From positions 1 through 64,000 of the forward strand of contig NZ_PYIX02000024.1 of assembly GCF_003024515.2 (NCBI RefSeq): a stretch of DNA of 64,000 nucleotides. The letters are read 5' to 3'. Below, piece by piece: positions 1 through 8,985 of the stretch. Below the pieces are notes generated by a model. That model saw only the letters and a program-made list of their open reading frames with translations. It had not been told where the DNA came from and did not search any database. The stretch comes from Acinetobacter sichuanensis. GTDB lineage: Bacteria > Pseudomonadota > Gammaproteobacteria > Pseudomonadales > Moraxellaceae. A program made the translations under genes and the position numbers. The stretch's first letter is position 1. Every line of letters begins with the position of its first letter.

Positions 1-110
1 GAGACGCAACCCCTTTTGGAAATTTAATTTTCTATGTGTTTATATTTCAAACCAACAAAAATATAAGTCATTGTTTTATATAGAAAATATATTTTAAAAT
101 TTTATTTTCG

Positions 111-707
111 TTATTTTTCTTTTAAATATGCCAAAATCATTAAGGCTAATTCTTGCTTAAGTTGTTGTTCTGTAATTAAAAAATTATTGTGACTTGCATA
201 TCTCATCATGGTAAAAAGCGTACTATTAATGATGATAAAGGATTTATTTTTTAAAGTTTCGAAATCCCAATGAGTAAAAAAACGGCTAAACACATAAAGT
301 CCTACCTCATAGAAGTGTTTTTCTAAAATTTGTGAGGCCTCTGAATTGTTGTAACCATGCCAATTTTTCAAAATTTCCATAAAAAAGCCATTATCGGCTT
401 TCATCATGTCAAAACCGAATTGAATACTAAGAGGAATGATTTCTTCTAAGACTTGCCCTTTTTGTGACATCGCAATTTGCTTTAACGCTAAACCTAAACT
501 TTCACTTTTTCGACTTAATAATTCTTGGATAATCTCATCTTTGTTTTCAAAATATTGATAAATCGAACCAACACTCACACCTGATCTTTCAGCAATTTTA
601 GGTGTTGTAACTTGTAGTAAACCTTGCTCAGCAATACATAATTGTGTTGCTTCAAGAATCGTCTCAACAATAATTTTAGCTCGTTGTTGTTGTGGTCTTT
701 TTCTCAT
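111..707 (-). CDS. TetR/AcrR family transcriptional regulator
   Basis: This is a 198-residue one-component repressor of the TetR type. The N-terminal helix-turn-helix covers roughly residues 10-55 and includes the typical run from GVSVGSIYQYF to FENKDEI; the rest is the variable ligand-binding domain, whose ligand cannot be read from sequence. I start at the ATG at 707 (MRKRPQQQ) rather than the upstream TTG, because basic residues directly before the first helix are usual. It is divergent from the DUF2236 gene at 791, and a perfect 12-bp palindrome lies between them at 738-749, so it probably represses that gene and itself. Family certain; target inferred. Confidence 0.9.
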   Translation of the reverse strand: MRKRPQQQRAKIIVETILEATQLCIAEQGLLQVTTPKIAERSGVSVGSIYQYFENKDEIIQELLSRKSESLGLALKQIAMSQKGQVLEEIIPLSIQFGFDMMKADNGFFMEILKNWHGYNNSEASQILEKHFYEVGLYVFSRFFTHWDFETLKNKSFIIINSTLFTMMRYASHNNFLITEQQLKQELALMILAYLKEK

Positions 708-737
708 AAACACATTTTCCAAATGCGAATTGAATGC

Positions 738-749
738 GAATAATTATTC
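738..749. promoter_or_regulatory. Probable TetR operator palindrome
   Basis: The 12-bp sequence GAATAATTATTC is a perfect inverted repeat in the 83-bp gap between the divergent tetR and DUF2236 genes. Flanking bases extend the symmetry imperfectly. Such placement is typical of an autoregulated TetR divergon. AT-rich palindromes also occur by chance. Confidence 0.5.
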
Positions 750-790
750 ATATTAGAGTTAAATCAAACAATAAGTGGAATTCTGAGAAA

Positions 791-1999
791 ATGCAAACAA
801 TAACAATTCCTAAACGTTTAATGCCATTTCAAGCAATGGTAACACCTCATTTAAAAGCTAAAATGATAAGTTATTTGATCGGTGAAAAAGTAGAACCGTC
901 ATACCAAGAGTATCTGTCTTTAGCGAAAGCCTTGCATACAGGTGATGTAGAGATGGATCACCTAATAAAATGGGTCATATTAAAACCTCATCAACATCGT
1001 CAATATTTTGAAACTGCTCTATATCAAGGTTTGGATCATTTACCTCACGAGATCCCTGAGCTCACTCATTTTTTTGATATAGTTCAAGCAAAACCCTCTT
1101 GGTATGATCAAAAGAAAATAGATCAGGCTTTAGAGTTTACTTATCGTCTTGGAGTCAACAATAGTTTTATCTTGCGTGATTTGGCTTTAATGACAGGTTA
1201 TTTATATCCTGGATTTAATCAACCGTTGATTTTAACAGGTGCATTAAAAAAATATGCAGGTAAACGATTGGCTGAAACCAATAAATGGTGGATTGATATT
1301 ACAGAACCTCATGCCTTTGAACGTTTTAATGCAGGCTTTACTTCTACAATTTATGTGCGTTTTATTCACGCTTTAGTCCGTTATCACTTAAGTCAGTCAG
1401 AAAAATGGGATGCAAAAACTTGGGGGACTCCGATTAATCAGTATGATCAAGCCATGACGAATATTGCATTTAGTGGTGTCGTATTAATTGGTATTCGTGC
1501 TTTAGGTATATTTCCAAATCAAGAAGAGAAAGAAAGTTTTCTACATTTTTGGAAATATGCAGGTTGGTTAATGGGCATAGATGAAAAATGGTTGGTTGAT
1601 CAGGAATACCAAGGTTGGAAATTGATGTACTGGATGCGTTTCGCCCATCCTCAAGCAGATGAATCAAGCCGTGCTTTAGGGTCTAGTCTGTCCAAAGAAC
1701 CGTTTGAACGTCAATATCGTTATTTTCCGCTTTTACAACAAAAGCTGGCATATCGACAGCATCTTCAATTAACCCAATTTTTTATTGGTCGAAATAAAAT
1801 GCAAAGTTTAGGTTTGAAACCACGTTCAGCTTCTTGGTTTGCTTATTATCTGTTGATTAAAAATGTTTTACTTTATACAGGCGCTAAGAAATCTAAACGC
1901 TTAGATCACTTCTTACGTCATCATGGTCGCACAATGCAAAAAGTCGGTCTTGAGTTTTATCAAGAACAAAGCAAACAACTTGCAAGTATGCATCAATAG
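791..1999 (+). CDS. DUF2236 / MpaB-type oxygenase-family protein
   Basis: The 402-residue protein resembles the DUF2236 family, which includes the heme proteins MpaB and latex-clearing protein Lcp. Seen in the sequence: the mid-protein block from FNAGFTSTIYVRF to RFIHALVRYHL, characteristic of the family and containing a histidine that could bind heme, and a later WKYAGWLMGI segment. I chose the ATG at 791 (MQTITIPK); the longer TTG-started version adds 19 residues that do not look conserved. There is no signal peptide. The divergent TetR gene suggests inducible expression, perhaps by a hydrophobic compound. The substrate is unknown. Family fairly sure; enzymatic activity not established. Confidence 0.75.
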   Translation: MQTITIPKRLMPFQAMVTPHLKAKMISYLIGEKVEPSYQEYLSLAKALHTGDVEMDHLIKWVILKPHQHRQYFETALYQGLDHLPHEIPELTHFFDIVQAKPSWYDQKKIDQALEFTYRLGVNNSFILRDLALMTGYLYPGFNQPLILTGALKKYAGKRLAETNKWWIDITEPHAFERFNAGFTSTIYVRFIHALVRYHLSQSEKWDAKTWGTPINQYDQAMTNIAFSGVVLIGIRALGIFPNQEEKESFLHFWKYAGWLMGIDEKWLVDQEYQGWKLMYWMRFAHPQADESSRALGSSLSKEPFERQYRYFPLLQQKLAYRQHLQLTQFFIGRNKMQSLGLKPRSASWFAYYLLIKNVLLYTGAKKSKRLDHFLRHHGRTMQKVGLEFYQEQSKQLASMHQ

Positions 2000-2018
2000 T
2001 GAATCGTTTTAGGTAATG

Positions 2019-2050
2019 ATACGACTGTAAGTTTTCTACTACAGTCGTAT
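2019..2050. terminator. Convergent hairpin between DUF2236 gene and membrane protein gene
   Basis: Eleven-base arms ATACGACTGTA and TACAGTCGTAT pair around a 10-base loop between two converging genes. There is no strong T-tract on either side, so it may be a weak bidirectional terminator. Confidence 0.5.
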
Positions 2051-2057
2051 GACTGAA

Positions 2058-3236
2058 TTAACGATGCTCCAATCTATTTTTATGAATGGTCATCACCACA
2101 TCACTAAATTCAGCTAAAACATAATCAATCCAAACTTTGCTATACCAATTAAACTCAGTTGAAACTCGATAATCTATTGTTAAAATGAGTTTGGTTGTTT
2201 GATCATCAATTTTTTCAAGCTGATAATCTGTTTTAAGCAAATCAAAATATTGTCCACCAACTTCAACATGATCATCCAAAGAACCTTTAGGAAATGAATC
2301 TTTGTTAAATGTGTAATCCCAACTCAGTAAATAAGGTGGATAATTTGCTAATACTTTTTCTTCAAATTTAACGCCACGCTCCCATTCGATCGTACGTACA
2401 ATTCCTTCAGCTTTTTGTTCCGTCTTACCGAAAATCGGTTTTGGAAATCCCATGGTAAAAATAAAGCTTTTAGGAACTTCTTCAGCTTTAATCTGACCAA
2501 TCTGATGAATTGCACGAAAAACCTCTGTTTGAGGCGCATAAATAATCATTTCCCGTTCAACAGTTCCAAAATGATCACTGGCATGTTGTGGTAAAAAATA
2601 AAGCAATAAAAATGGCAGCAAAGCCAAAGAATAGATTTTTTTTGTTGGCTGCCAGAGATAATTACACACACTTCGCATGAGTAATGCACCACTTACAAGA
2701 GCCAAAAAAAGCAATGGAAATGCCATGATCACACAAATCGTCCCTTCTTTCAGGACAAAAACACTGGTGATCAATAAAATAAACATAACCCACAATTGAG
2801 TTTTTAAGACATTTTTAATGCTTGCAACACGTTTACTACTTATGCTGCGTAGATATTCAAATAAAGCGCCCATCACAAAAGGCAGGCTAATCAAAAAGGT
2901 CGCGGATAAAAATGAATCTTTGTATCTGGCAAAAAATGCTGTCATTAAAAAAATAGCAAATAATAAAAGAAAAGGCACACTTCGCCTAAAAAAACTGACT
3001 GGACTATATTCTGACTCGCAAGCTTTTGTAGGCTGATATGATGCCAAGCATAATAAATAAATTGTATTGCCCTGTTCTTTGCGAATTAGGCGATAAACAC
3101 AAAAAGGTTCTGAAGTATATTGTTGTAAAGCGATCTTTAATTGCTGTTTACGATGTTCATCCCAATGTAATTCTAAAATTTCATATTCTTTACAAGATGC
3201 GAGTACACGTGCGATTTCATCAATATTGATCGTCAT
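2058..3236 (-). CDS. Membrane protein with C-terminal SRPBCC-like domain
   Basis: I do not recognise a named family for the whole protein (about 392 residues). A short soluble N-terminus of about 75 residues is followed by five or six hydrophobic segments in the middle third. The C-terminal ~150 residues start near EREMIIYAPQTEVFRAIHQIG and end in a long amphipathic stretch, which looks like a SRPBCC (START-like, polyketide cyclase) ligand-binding fold. I prefer the ATG at 3236 (MTINIDEI) over the MM start at 3284, because a strong hairpin (3273-3302) covers the upstream start. It lies downstream of the copper receptor gene on the same strand, but there is no evidence for a copper role. Confidence 0.6.
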   Translation of the reverse strand: MTINIDEIARVLASCKEYEILELHWDEHRKQQLKIALQQYTSEPFCVYRLIRKEQGNTIYLLCLASYQPTKACESEYSPVSFFRRSVPFLLLFAIFLMTAFFARYKDSFLSATFLISLPFVMGALFEYLRSISSKRVASIKNVLKTQLWVMFILLITSVFVLKEGTICVIMAFPLLFLALVSGALLMRSVCNYLWQPTKKIYSLALLPFLLLYFLPQHASDHFGTVEREMIIYAPQTEVFRAIHQIGQIKAEEVPKSFIFTMGFPKPIFGKTEQKAEGIVRTIEWERGVKFEEKVLANYPPYLLSWDYTFNKDSFPKGSLDDHVEVGGQYFDLLKTDYQLEKIDDQTTKLILTIDYRVSTEFNWYSKVWIDYVLAEFSDVVMTIHKNRLEHR

Positions 3237-3272
3237 ATTTTTACTTGAATACTTTATTTTATCTATTGTGAC

Positions 3273-3302
3273 AGAAGCCATCATTTAAAAACAATGGCTT
3301 CT
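3273..3302. terminator. Hairpin between copper receptor and membrane protein genes
   Basis: Arms AGAAGCCAT and ATGGCTTCT pair around a 12-base AT-rich loop. The T-run follows on the plus strand, where no gene ends, and an A-run precedes it on the minus strand. It may still end the minus-strand copper receptor transcript, whose stop is at 3329. Confidence 0.5.
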
Positions 3303-3328
3303 TTTTCTAGCGTTTAGGAAAAACTGAT

Positions 3329-5398
3329 TTAAAATTTCATACTCATACGTGCCCAATAATTACGTCCAATATTATTGAACTGCTCTTCACTGGCAAAACC
3401 AAAACCTGAACTTCCAGCTTTATTTAAATGTTCTGTATAGGCTTTATCAAAAACATTATCTACACCTACAGCGATATTAATGTCTTTAGCAAGGTTATAA
3501 GAGGCATTGAGGGCAAGTGTATTAAAACTTTTGCTTTCATTCATATCATAACCGACGATATTACCTTGGTGTAGACTGATACGATCCTGTTTTGCAACAA
3601 CTCGCCAAAGTAGTCCAAATGTATATTTATCTTGTACATAGCGAACATTTAAACGCCCTTCTAAAGGTGCAATTTGTGGTAATGGCTTATGCGTATCGGT
3701 ATTTTCACCCCATGCATACATAGCACTTACATCTGCTTGGATCGCATCAGTAAAGTCATAACCGATACCTGCTTCTGCACCTGCAATGGTTGCATCAACA
3801 TTTTTAGCACTGGCACTAAATGATGATCCATGCCCATGTCCACCTGTTGCATGATTATGATAGCTCATTAAGATATAGTCATTGACCAAGCCTGCATAAG
3901 CCGATGCCCATGACTTTAATGCACCATGTTGATGTTGATAACCGAGATCTAATTGCAAGGTTTTTTCAGTATCCAAATCATTAAAAGTTGGTGTTGGCAT
4001 GCCTGAATTACCATGCGCAGTACTAAACAACTCCCAATAATCAGGAACACGCTCAACATAACCTAAACCAATATAAGTTTTAGCATCATGTTCAGGATGT
4101 TGACTTTCTAAACGGATAAATGCACTTGGTAAAGTCTCTTTACGATCCTCATTTAACTGTAATGCCTCGATTTTAACTTGGTCAATACGCACACCAGACA
4201 CCAATTTATAGCGGTCATTCAACTTATAACCAAGTTCACCAAAAGCACCATAAGAGTTAAATTTCATGTTGGTTGTTAAAGGCATATTCATCATCATCGA
4301 CTTCATACTGCCTGCATGATGATTTTGTTGCGTATCTACACCTGTAATTAAACTCAGTTTGTCCCATTCAGACGTTACTGCAAGTCGTGAATTTAGCGTA
4401 CGGCGTGTCACTTGCATTTCAGAAGGATTCGGCATATTCATTTTATGCCCATCATGCTCCATTTCCATCAATGGTGGAGTACGTAGTCTAAAGTTATCCA
4501 TCACATGGTCGTTATAACTATAGTTCACCTGCCCTTCGACTTTTTTAATCACATCAGTCAAGTTTTTCTTTTCAAAACGCAATCCCAAACTTTCACGGGC
4601 AAATTGTGAGCCGTCCATATCACGCCCAGCGTAAAGTGCTTCACCATCTGACTTACCTGCACTCAGCTCAAGCCATGTATTTGCATCAGGCGTCCAACCT
4701 AAAGCCAAGTCTGTATTCCAACGCTCCCATGCCGAAGGAACTTTATCGCCATTTCCATCTTCATAACTATTAGATTCTGAACGATTTGCATTCAGGCGAA
4801 TATATTTTTGCTCATCCCCTGCAACTGCTTCAATATTTTGATCTAAACGACCATATGAACCTAGCAATACACTCGCTTGCCCGAAATAAGACTGATCTTC
4901 AGATAATTTAGGTTTTTGGCGCTCAAAAATAACCGTTGCAGCAGAACCTGTATTTGCATATTGAACTGTTTGAGGACCTTTAGTGACGGTAATACGGTCA
5001 AAACTTTCAGGCTGAATATAAGATGTTGGCGCATCCATACGTGATGGGCATGCACCTAAATTTTCTGTTCCGTCAGTTAAGATTTTAATACGTGACCCAA
5101 ACATACCGCGGAAAGTCACATCGCCATTTGTTCCACCATTTTTAACTGAACTAAAGCCTGCAATACTTTGTAAATAGTCTGCTCCATCTGTTGCAGGCAC
5201 AGGCTGAATCGGCTGTTTAGGATCTGCACGGACAATCAGACCATTTGCATCATTGGCTTTTTGTGCAGTCATCACAACAGGGGCTAATTGTTGGACATTA
5301 TCTTCAGTATCTATTTGTTGTGCCTGAATACTTCCAGAATAACACGCAACACAAATCGCAGCCGTCAAAGGCTGTAAAAAGAATTTTGGCTGAGCCAT
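3329..5398 (-). CDS. oprC: TonB-dependent copper receptor
   Basis: This 689-residue outer-membrane receptor matches the TonB-dependent copper receptor family (OprC/NosA). A signal peptide ends near SGSIQAQQ, followed by a TonB box-like stretch (APVVMTAQK), a plug domain (from about residue 65, with GDVTFRGMFGSRIKILTDG) and a beta-barrel ending in a terminal phenylalanine (ARMSMKF). Metal binding is suggested by Met/His-rich loops: MEMEHDGHKMNMPNPSEM, SMKSMMMNMP and NHATGGHGHGSS. A CPSRMD segment in the plug resembles a sequence typical of this family. The DUF2946 gene lies just upstream on the same strand, and the two often occur together. Outer-membrane copper binding or uptake is the family role. 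Confidence 0.9.
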   Translation of the reverse strand: MAQPKFFLQPLTAAICVACYSGSIQAQQIDTEDNVQQLAPVVMTAQKANDANGLIVRADPKQPIQPVPATDGADYLQSIAGFSSVKNGGTNGDVTFRGMFGSRIKILTDGTENLGACPSRMDAPTSYIQPESFDRITVTKGPQTVQYANTGSAATVIFERQKPKLSEDQSYFGQASVLLGSYGRLDQNIEAVAGDEQKYIRLNANRSESNSYEDGNGDKVPSAWERWNTDLALGWTPDANTWLELSAGKSDGEALYAGRDMDGSQFARESLGLRFEKKNLTDVIKKVEGQVNYSYNDHVMDNFRLRTPPLMEMEHDGHKMNMPNPSEMQVTRRTLNSRLAVTSEWDKLSLITGVDTQQNHHAGSMKSMMMNMPLTTNMKFNSYGAFGELGYKLNDRYKLVSGVRIDQVKIEALQLNEDRKETLPSAFIRLESQHPEHDAKTYIGLGYVERVPDYWELFSTAHGNSGMPTPTFNDLDTEKTLQLDLGYQHQHGALKSWASAYAGLVNDYILMSYHNHATGGHGHGSSFSASAKNVDATIAGAEAGIGYDFTDAIQADVSAMYAWGENTDTHKPLPQIAPLEGRLNVRYVQDKYTFGLLWRVVAKQDRISLHQGNIVGYDMNESKSFNTLALNASYNLAKDINIAVGVDNVFDKAYTEHLNKAGSSGFGFASEEQFNNIGRNYWARMSMKF

Positions 5399-5468
5399 CT
5401 TAATTTCTCACTTAAATTTTAAATAAAACTAAACTGGAGCCTACAAAGACCCAGAAAAAATATTAGAT

Positions 5469-5894
5469 TTAAGCGAGAAGTGGCGGGGCTCGACCTTGTG
5501 GAATCAGAAATAAACGTTGTAAAACAAAATAAACATGTCGAAATGTTTTTTGAAATGCAACTAAACGTACTTGTATACGCACAAGCACTTCTTTAATTTC
5601 TAAATTAGGCGGCAAAACCAAATTACCAAATACTGTGCAGTATTGGCATTGATGATTTGGATCATGGTGATCATGCGCATGGACAGGTTGTTCAACCTGT
5701 AAAATATGATGATGTGTAGAAGAAGAATGAGCAGTTATATGCTTTTGCTGAGCAACAGGTTGTAATAGTAATTGCGAAATTGTTTCACAGACCGGTGCAA
5801 TTTGATATTGCTTCGGCAATAAAGGCTGTAGAAATACAGCAATCTGTAAACATACTGCTAAAGCACTCAGCAGCAACCCATTTCGCAACAACAT
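5469..5894 (-). CDS. DUF2946-family His-rich exported protein
   Basis: This is a 141-residue small protein with an N-terminal hydrophobic segment (LLLSALAVCLQIAVFL) that acts as a signal peptide or anchor. The middle is strongly His-rich (HAHDHHDPNHQCQYC) and ends in a CxxC pair. The C-terminus FLIPQGRAPPLLA, with its PQGRAPP run, is typical of DUF2946 proteins. The gene ends 70 bp before the TonB-dependent copper receptor on the same strand, so the two are probably cotranscribed. The likely job is periplasmic copper binding or sensing; the exact function is not known for the family. Confidence 0.75.
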   Translation of the reverse strand: MLLRNGLLLSALAVCLQIAVFLQPLLPKQYQIAPVCETISQLLLQPVAQQKHITAHSSSTHHHILQVEQPVHAHDHHDPNHQCQYCTVFGNLVLPPNLEIKEVLVRIQVRLVAFQKTFRHVYFVLQRLFLIPQGRAPPLLA

Positions 5895-5929
5895 GTTTAT
5901 CCCAACATTTTCTCTTACTCAGTATAACA

Positions 5930-5951
5930 AAACCCAATCGAAATTGGGTTT
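5930..5951. terminator. Bidirectional terminator after def
   Basis: Arms AAACCCAAT and ATTGGGTTT flank a 4-base loop. T-runs follow on both strands, so it can end the def transcript on the minus strand. Confidence 0.7.
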
Positions 5952-5977
5952 TTATTCATCAATCACTATTCTTTCAA

Positions 5978-6508
5978 CTAGCGACGTGCAGGAACTTTCT
6001 GTTTTTCACGTTGACGGAGCACTTTTTCAACTTTTTCACGTGCACGTTGACGTTTTAATGGTGACAAATAATCTACAAATAATTTACCATTTAAATGGTC
6101 GATTTCATGTTGGATACACACAGCGAGCAAATCATCTGCCTCAATTTCAAAAGTTTCACCTTCTAAATTGAGTGCTTCGATTTTGACACGTGACGGGCGT
6201 TCAACTTTATCGTATATTTGGGGCACAGATAAACATCCTTCCTCATAAGGAAGAGTGTCTTCTGTGAGCGGAGTCACTTTGGGGTTAATGAATACCATCG
6301 GTTGATCTTTATTTTCAGACAAATCCATAACGATAAGCTGAATGTGATGATCTACTTGTGTTGCAGCTAAGCCAATACCTGGTGCTGCATACATGGTTTC
6401 AAACATATCCGCTGCAAGCTGACGGATTTCCTCCGTCACTTCATTGACAGGTTTTGCAATGGTGCGCAAACGGGGATCAGGAAAACTTAAAATAGGTAAT
6501 AAGGCCAT
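5978..6508 (-). CDS. def: Peptide deformylase
   Basis: This metalloenzyme removes the N-formyl group from nascent proteins at the ribosome. From the ATG at 6508 ([10 protein letters not shown]) the protein has 176 residues, the normal length. All three catalytic motifs are present: GIGLAATQ (about 44-51), EGCLS (90-94, metal-binding Cys) and HEIDH (134-138, metal-binding His pair and catalytic Glu). The C-terminus is unusually basic ([20 protein letters not shown]), compatible with ribosome contact. The four upstream residues in the same frame are less likely to be translated. It is divergent from the LysM gene at 6626. Confidence 0.97.
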   Translation of the reverse strand: MALLPILSFPDPRLRTIAKPVNEVTEEIRQLAADMFETMYAAPGIGLAATQVDHHIQLIVMDLSENKDQPMVFINPKVTPLTEDTLPYEEGCLSVPQIYDKVERPSRVKIEALNLEGETFEIEADDLLAVCIQHEIDHLNGKLFVDYLSPLKRQRAREKVEKVLRQREKQKVPARR

Positions 6509-6625
6509 ACTTATCCTCACTTGCTATGCCATTGATCTAAAATACTAAATGAAGAATATGCTTCATCAAATAAAAATGTGTAAGATGCATATTATAACGT
6601 ATTTATACGCATAATTTCAGGAATT

Positions 6626-7786
6626 ATGATAATGATAAAGTTTTTCAACGGCACTAAGTTTAATGCCACGGGGTTTAAAAAGCAGGTTTTGGCTATGGCT
6701 CTCTGCGTCAGCGCAGGTGTTGCTATAGTAGATGTTGCACACGCAGCACCAAGTCCAAACCAAAATCCGCCTTCACTTAAAGCCAATGCACCACATGTTT
6801 ATGTGGTGAAACGTGGTGATACACTGTGGGATATTTCGGGACGTTTTCTCAGCAAGCCTTGGCGTTGGCGTGAGATTTGGGCAAGCAACCGTCATGTAAA
6901 AAATCCTCATTGGATTTACCCTGGTGATAAATTACTTCTCTGTACACTCAATGGTCGCCCATTGATTGGCGTAGATGAAGGTGATGGTTGTGAAGGGATT
7001 ATTCGTCGCCATCAAGGTGGAGGATCTATACGTCCACAAGTTCGTGTTGAATCTATTGGCAATACAATTCCAGTGATTTCAGGTGCGGATATTAAACCTT
7101 GGTTAGAACATAGTATTATTATTTCTCCTGAATCCTTAGTTGGTGTGCCTTACATCTTAGGTGCAGCTGATAATCGTATGATCACAGGCGCAGGGCAAAC
7201 TGTTTACGCACGAGGAAATGGCTTAAATGTTGGGCAACGTTATGGTGTTTACCGTCAAGCTGAACCTTATCTATTTGTAGATGCAAATGGTAAAAAATAT
7301 AATGCCGGTCAAGAACTCACAGAGGTTGCTTCAGCTGTTGCTGTTGCAGGTGAAAATGATGTTACTACCTTAGAATTAACAGATAGTTATAATGCTGAAG
7401 TTCGTAATGGTGATTATGTATTACCTGTTTACGATGCTAGCTTGCCAACTATTTTTTATCCAACTGCAAAAAATGAAGTGCTTACAGGCGGTAAAGTTGT
7501 ACGTGTTCAAGGTTCTATTGGAACAGCAGCAGTACATGGTGTAGTCACTCTTGATCGTGGTAGTCAAGATGGTGCAAAAGCTGGACAAGTGTTTAGTGTA
7601 TACCAACAAGGTGAACTTGTTCGTGATCCTAAAACCAAAGAAACAGTGAAGCTACCTAACCAAAATGTCGCAACAGTGATGATATTTAAAACATTTGACC
7701 GTTTTAGCTATGCTTATGTGTTAGACAGTGCTTTACCAATTAAAGTCGGTGCAGCAATTCAAACACCTGCTATTGCCGAAGACTAA
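6626..7786 (+). CDS. LysM peptidoglycan-binding domain protein
   Basis: This 386-residue exported protein starts at the ATG at 6626, preceded by CAGGAATT as ribosome binding site. A signal peptide runs through ALCVSAGVAIVDVAHAA. A single LysM domain follows at about residues 56-105 (VYVVKRGDTLWDISGRF ... NPHWIYPGDKL), which binds peptidoglycan. The remaining ~270 residues have no recognised catalytic motif. It sits directly upstream of dprA with a 25-bp gap, an arrangement common in gammaproteobacteria, where a LysM protein gene lies next to dprA/def. It probably acts in the cell envelope; the C-terminal role is unknown. Confidence 0.88.
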   Translation: MIMIKFFNGTKFNATGFKKQVLAMALCVSAGVAIVDVAHAAPSPNQNPPSLKANAPHVYVVKRGDTLWDISGRFLSKPWRWREIWASNRHVKNPHWIYPGDKLLLCTLNGRPLIGVDEGDGCEGIIRRHQGGGSIRPQVRVESIGNTIPVISGADIKPWLEHSIIISPESLVGVPYILGAADNRMITGAGQTVYARGNGLNVGQRYGVYRQAEPYLFVDANGKKYNAGQELTEVASAVAVAGENDVTTLELTDSYNAEVRNGDYVLPVYDASLPTIFYPTAKNEVLTGGKVVRVQGSIGTAAVHGVVTLDRGSQDGAKAGQVFSVYQQGELVRDPKTKETVKLPNQNVATVMIFKTFDRFSYAYVLDSALPIKVGAAIQTPAIAED

Positions 7787-7811
7787 TAAAAACTAAAAAT
7801 GTGATTTGACC

Positions 7812-8945
7812 ATGTTGAACTTTATATCTGATGAGCAATTAGATACCATCAAATTATGGTATTTAGTTCAACATTCAAATCTCGCTTTTAGAAAATTAGA
7901 AATATTCTTTGGTTCTATTTCTCAAGCGGTTGCGCCTGAAAATCTGGTGCGTTGGTCTGAAACACATATTCATAAAAATCATATTCAACGTGCCACAGAT
8001 TTTTTAACACACTCAGGACAAATTACGTTTGAACAATGCTTAGAAAAATTAAAACAATATTGTGATTTTATTCTTCTAGATACAGATCACCACTATCCTC
8101 AACAGTTACTCCCCTATTCAGATCATCCACCTATTTTATTTGGTCAAGGTGTTTGGCAAAATTTAACACAACCACAAGTTGCGATCGTTGGTAGTCGCAA
8201 ACCTAGCCCACATGGCAAACAAGTTGCTTATGATTTTGCTTATTATTTAAGTGAAAAAGGATTTTTTATTACCAGTGGTTTAGCCGAAGGAATAGATGCA
8301 GCCGCACACACTGGCGCACTCAAAAATTCACGTACCATTGCGGTGATTGGCACAGGTTTAGAGCAAATTTACCCAAGCCAAAATCGTCAGTTACACAGCC
8401 ACATTTTAGAAAATTCAGGCACAGTTATTTCACTTTTCTTACCTAATACGCCTCCATTAAAAGCAAATTTCCCAAGAAGAAATCGTCTTGTGAGTGGGTT
8501 GAGTTTAGGCGTTTTAGTTGCAGAAGCTGCCCTACAAAGTGGTTCGCTCATTACTGCTCAAGCTGCGGCGGAACAAGGAAAAGTCATCTTTGCTATTCCA
8601 GGACATATTTATAGTGACTACCATCAAGGTTGTCATCAACTCATTCGTGAAGGTGCTATTTTAGTTGATCATCCTGAGCAAATTATTGAAGATTTAGCAC
8701 TTCCAACTCAATGGCATTGTCAAAATAATCAACCAAAATCTACAGTTGAACAAGATCCTATTTTAGAAGAACATCTCTTTCAACTTTACCAACAACTTGA
8801 TTGGATTGGGCAGGATCTCGATACTTTGCATCAAAAATTAAATTTAGATGTCGCTATTTTGACTGGATATTTAATGGAATTAGAGCTATTAGGAATGTGT
8901 ATTCAACAATCAGGTTTATACTTACGTTGCCGAGTTAGCCATTAA
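7812..8945 (+). CDS. dprA: DNA-processing protein DprA
   Basis: DprA binds incoming single-stranded DNA during natural transformation and loads RecA. The 377-residue protein shows the Rossmann-like DprA/Smf core: VAIVGSRKPSPHGKQVAYDF, TSGLAEGIDAAAH, the run from IAVIGTGL to IYPSQN, FPRRNRLVSGLS and EAALQSGSLITAQAA. A winged-helix-like C-terminal part (from about 310) includes LDTLHQKLNLDVAILTGYLMELELLGM. The ATG at 7812 is used in preference to the TTG two codons upstream. It is 25 bp after the LysM gene and 40 bp before tsaC. Its presence fits the competence known in Acinetobacter. Confidence 0.97.
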   Translation: MLNFISDEQLDTIKLWYLVQHSNLAFRKLEIFFGSISQAVAPENLVRWSETHIHKNHIQRATDFLTHSGQITFEQCLEKLKQYCDFILLDTDHHYPQQLLPYSDHPPILFGQGVWQNLTQPQVAIVGSRKPSPHGKQVAYDFAYYLSEKGFFITSGLAEGIDAAAHTGALKNSRTIAVIGTGLEQIYPSQNRQLHSHILENSGTVISLFLPNTPPLKANFPRRNRLVSGLSLGVLVAEAALQSGSLITAQAAAEQGKVIFAIPGHIYSDYHQGCHQLIREGAILVDHPEQIIEDLALPTQWHCQNNQPKSTVEQDPILEEHLFQLYQQLDWIGQDLDTLHQKLNLDVAILTGYLMELELLGMCIQQSGLYLRCRVSH

Positions 8946-8985
8946 GGTTCACAATAGTTCTTTCTCTAGGACAAGGTGAATATCC

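Noticed and set aside
1..110. Partial gene at the left edge
   Set aside because: The first 110 bases are AT-rich without a coding frame or clear signal; the tetR stop at 111 is the first feature.
5780..6171. Plus-strand open frames over the DUF2946 and def genes
   Set aside because: They lie opposite two well-supported genes and have no recognisable domains.
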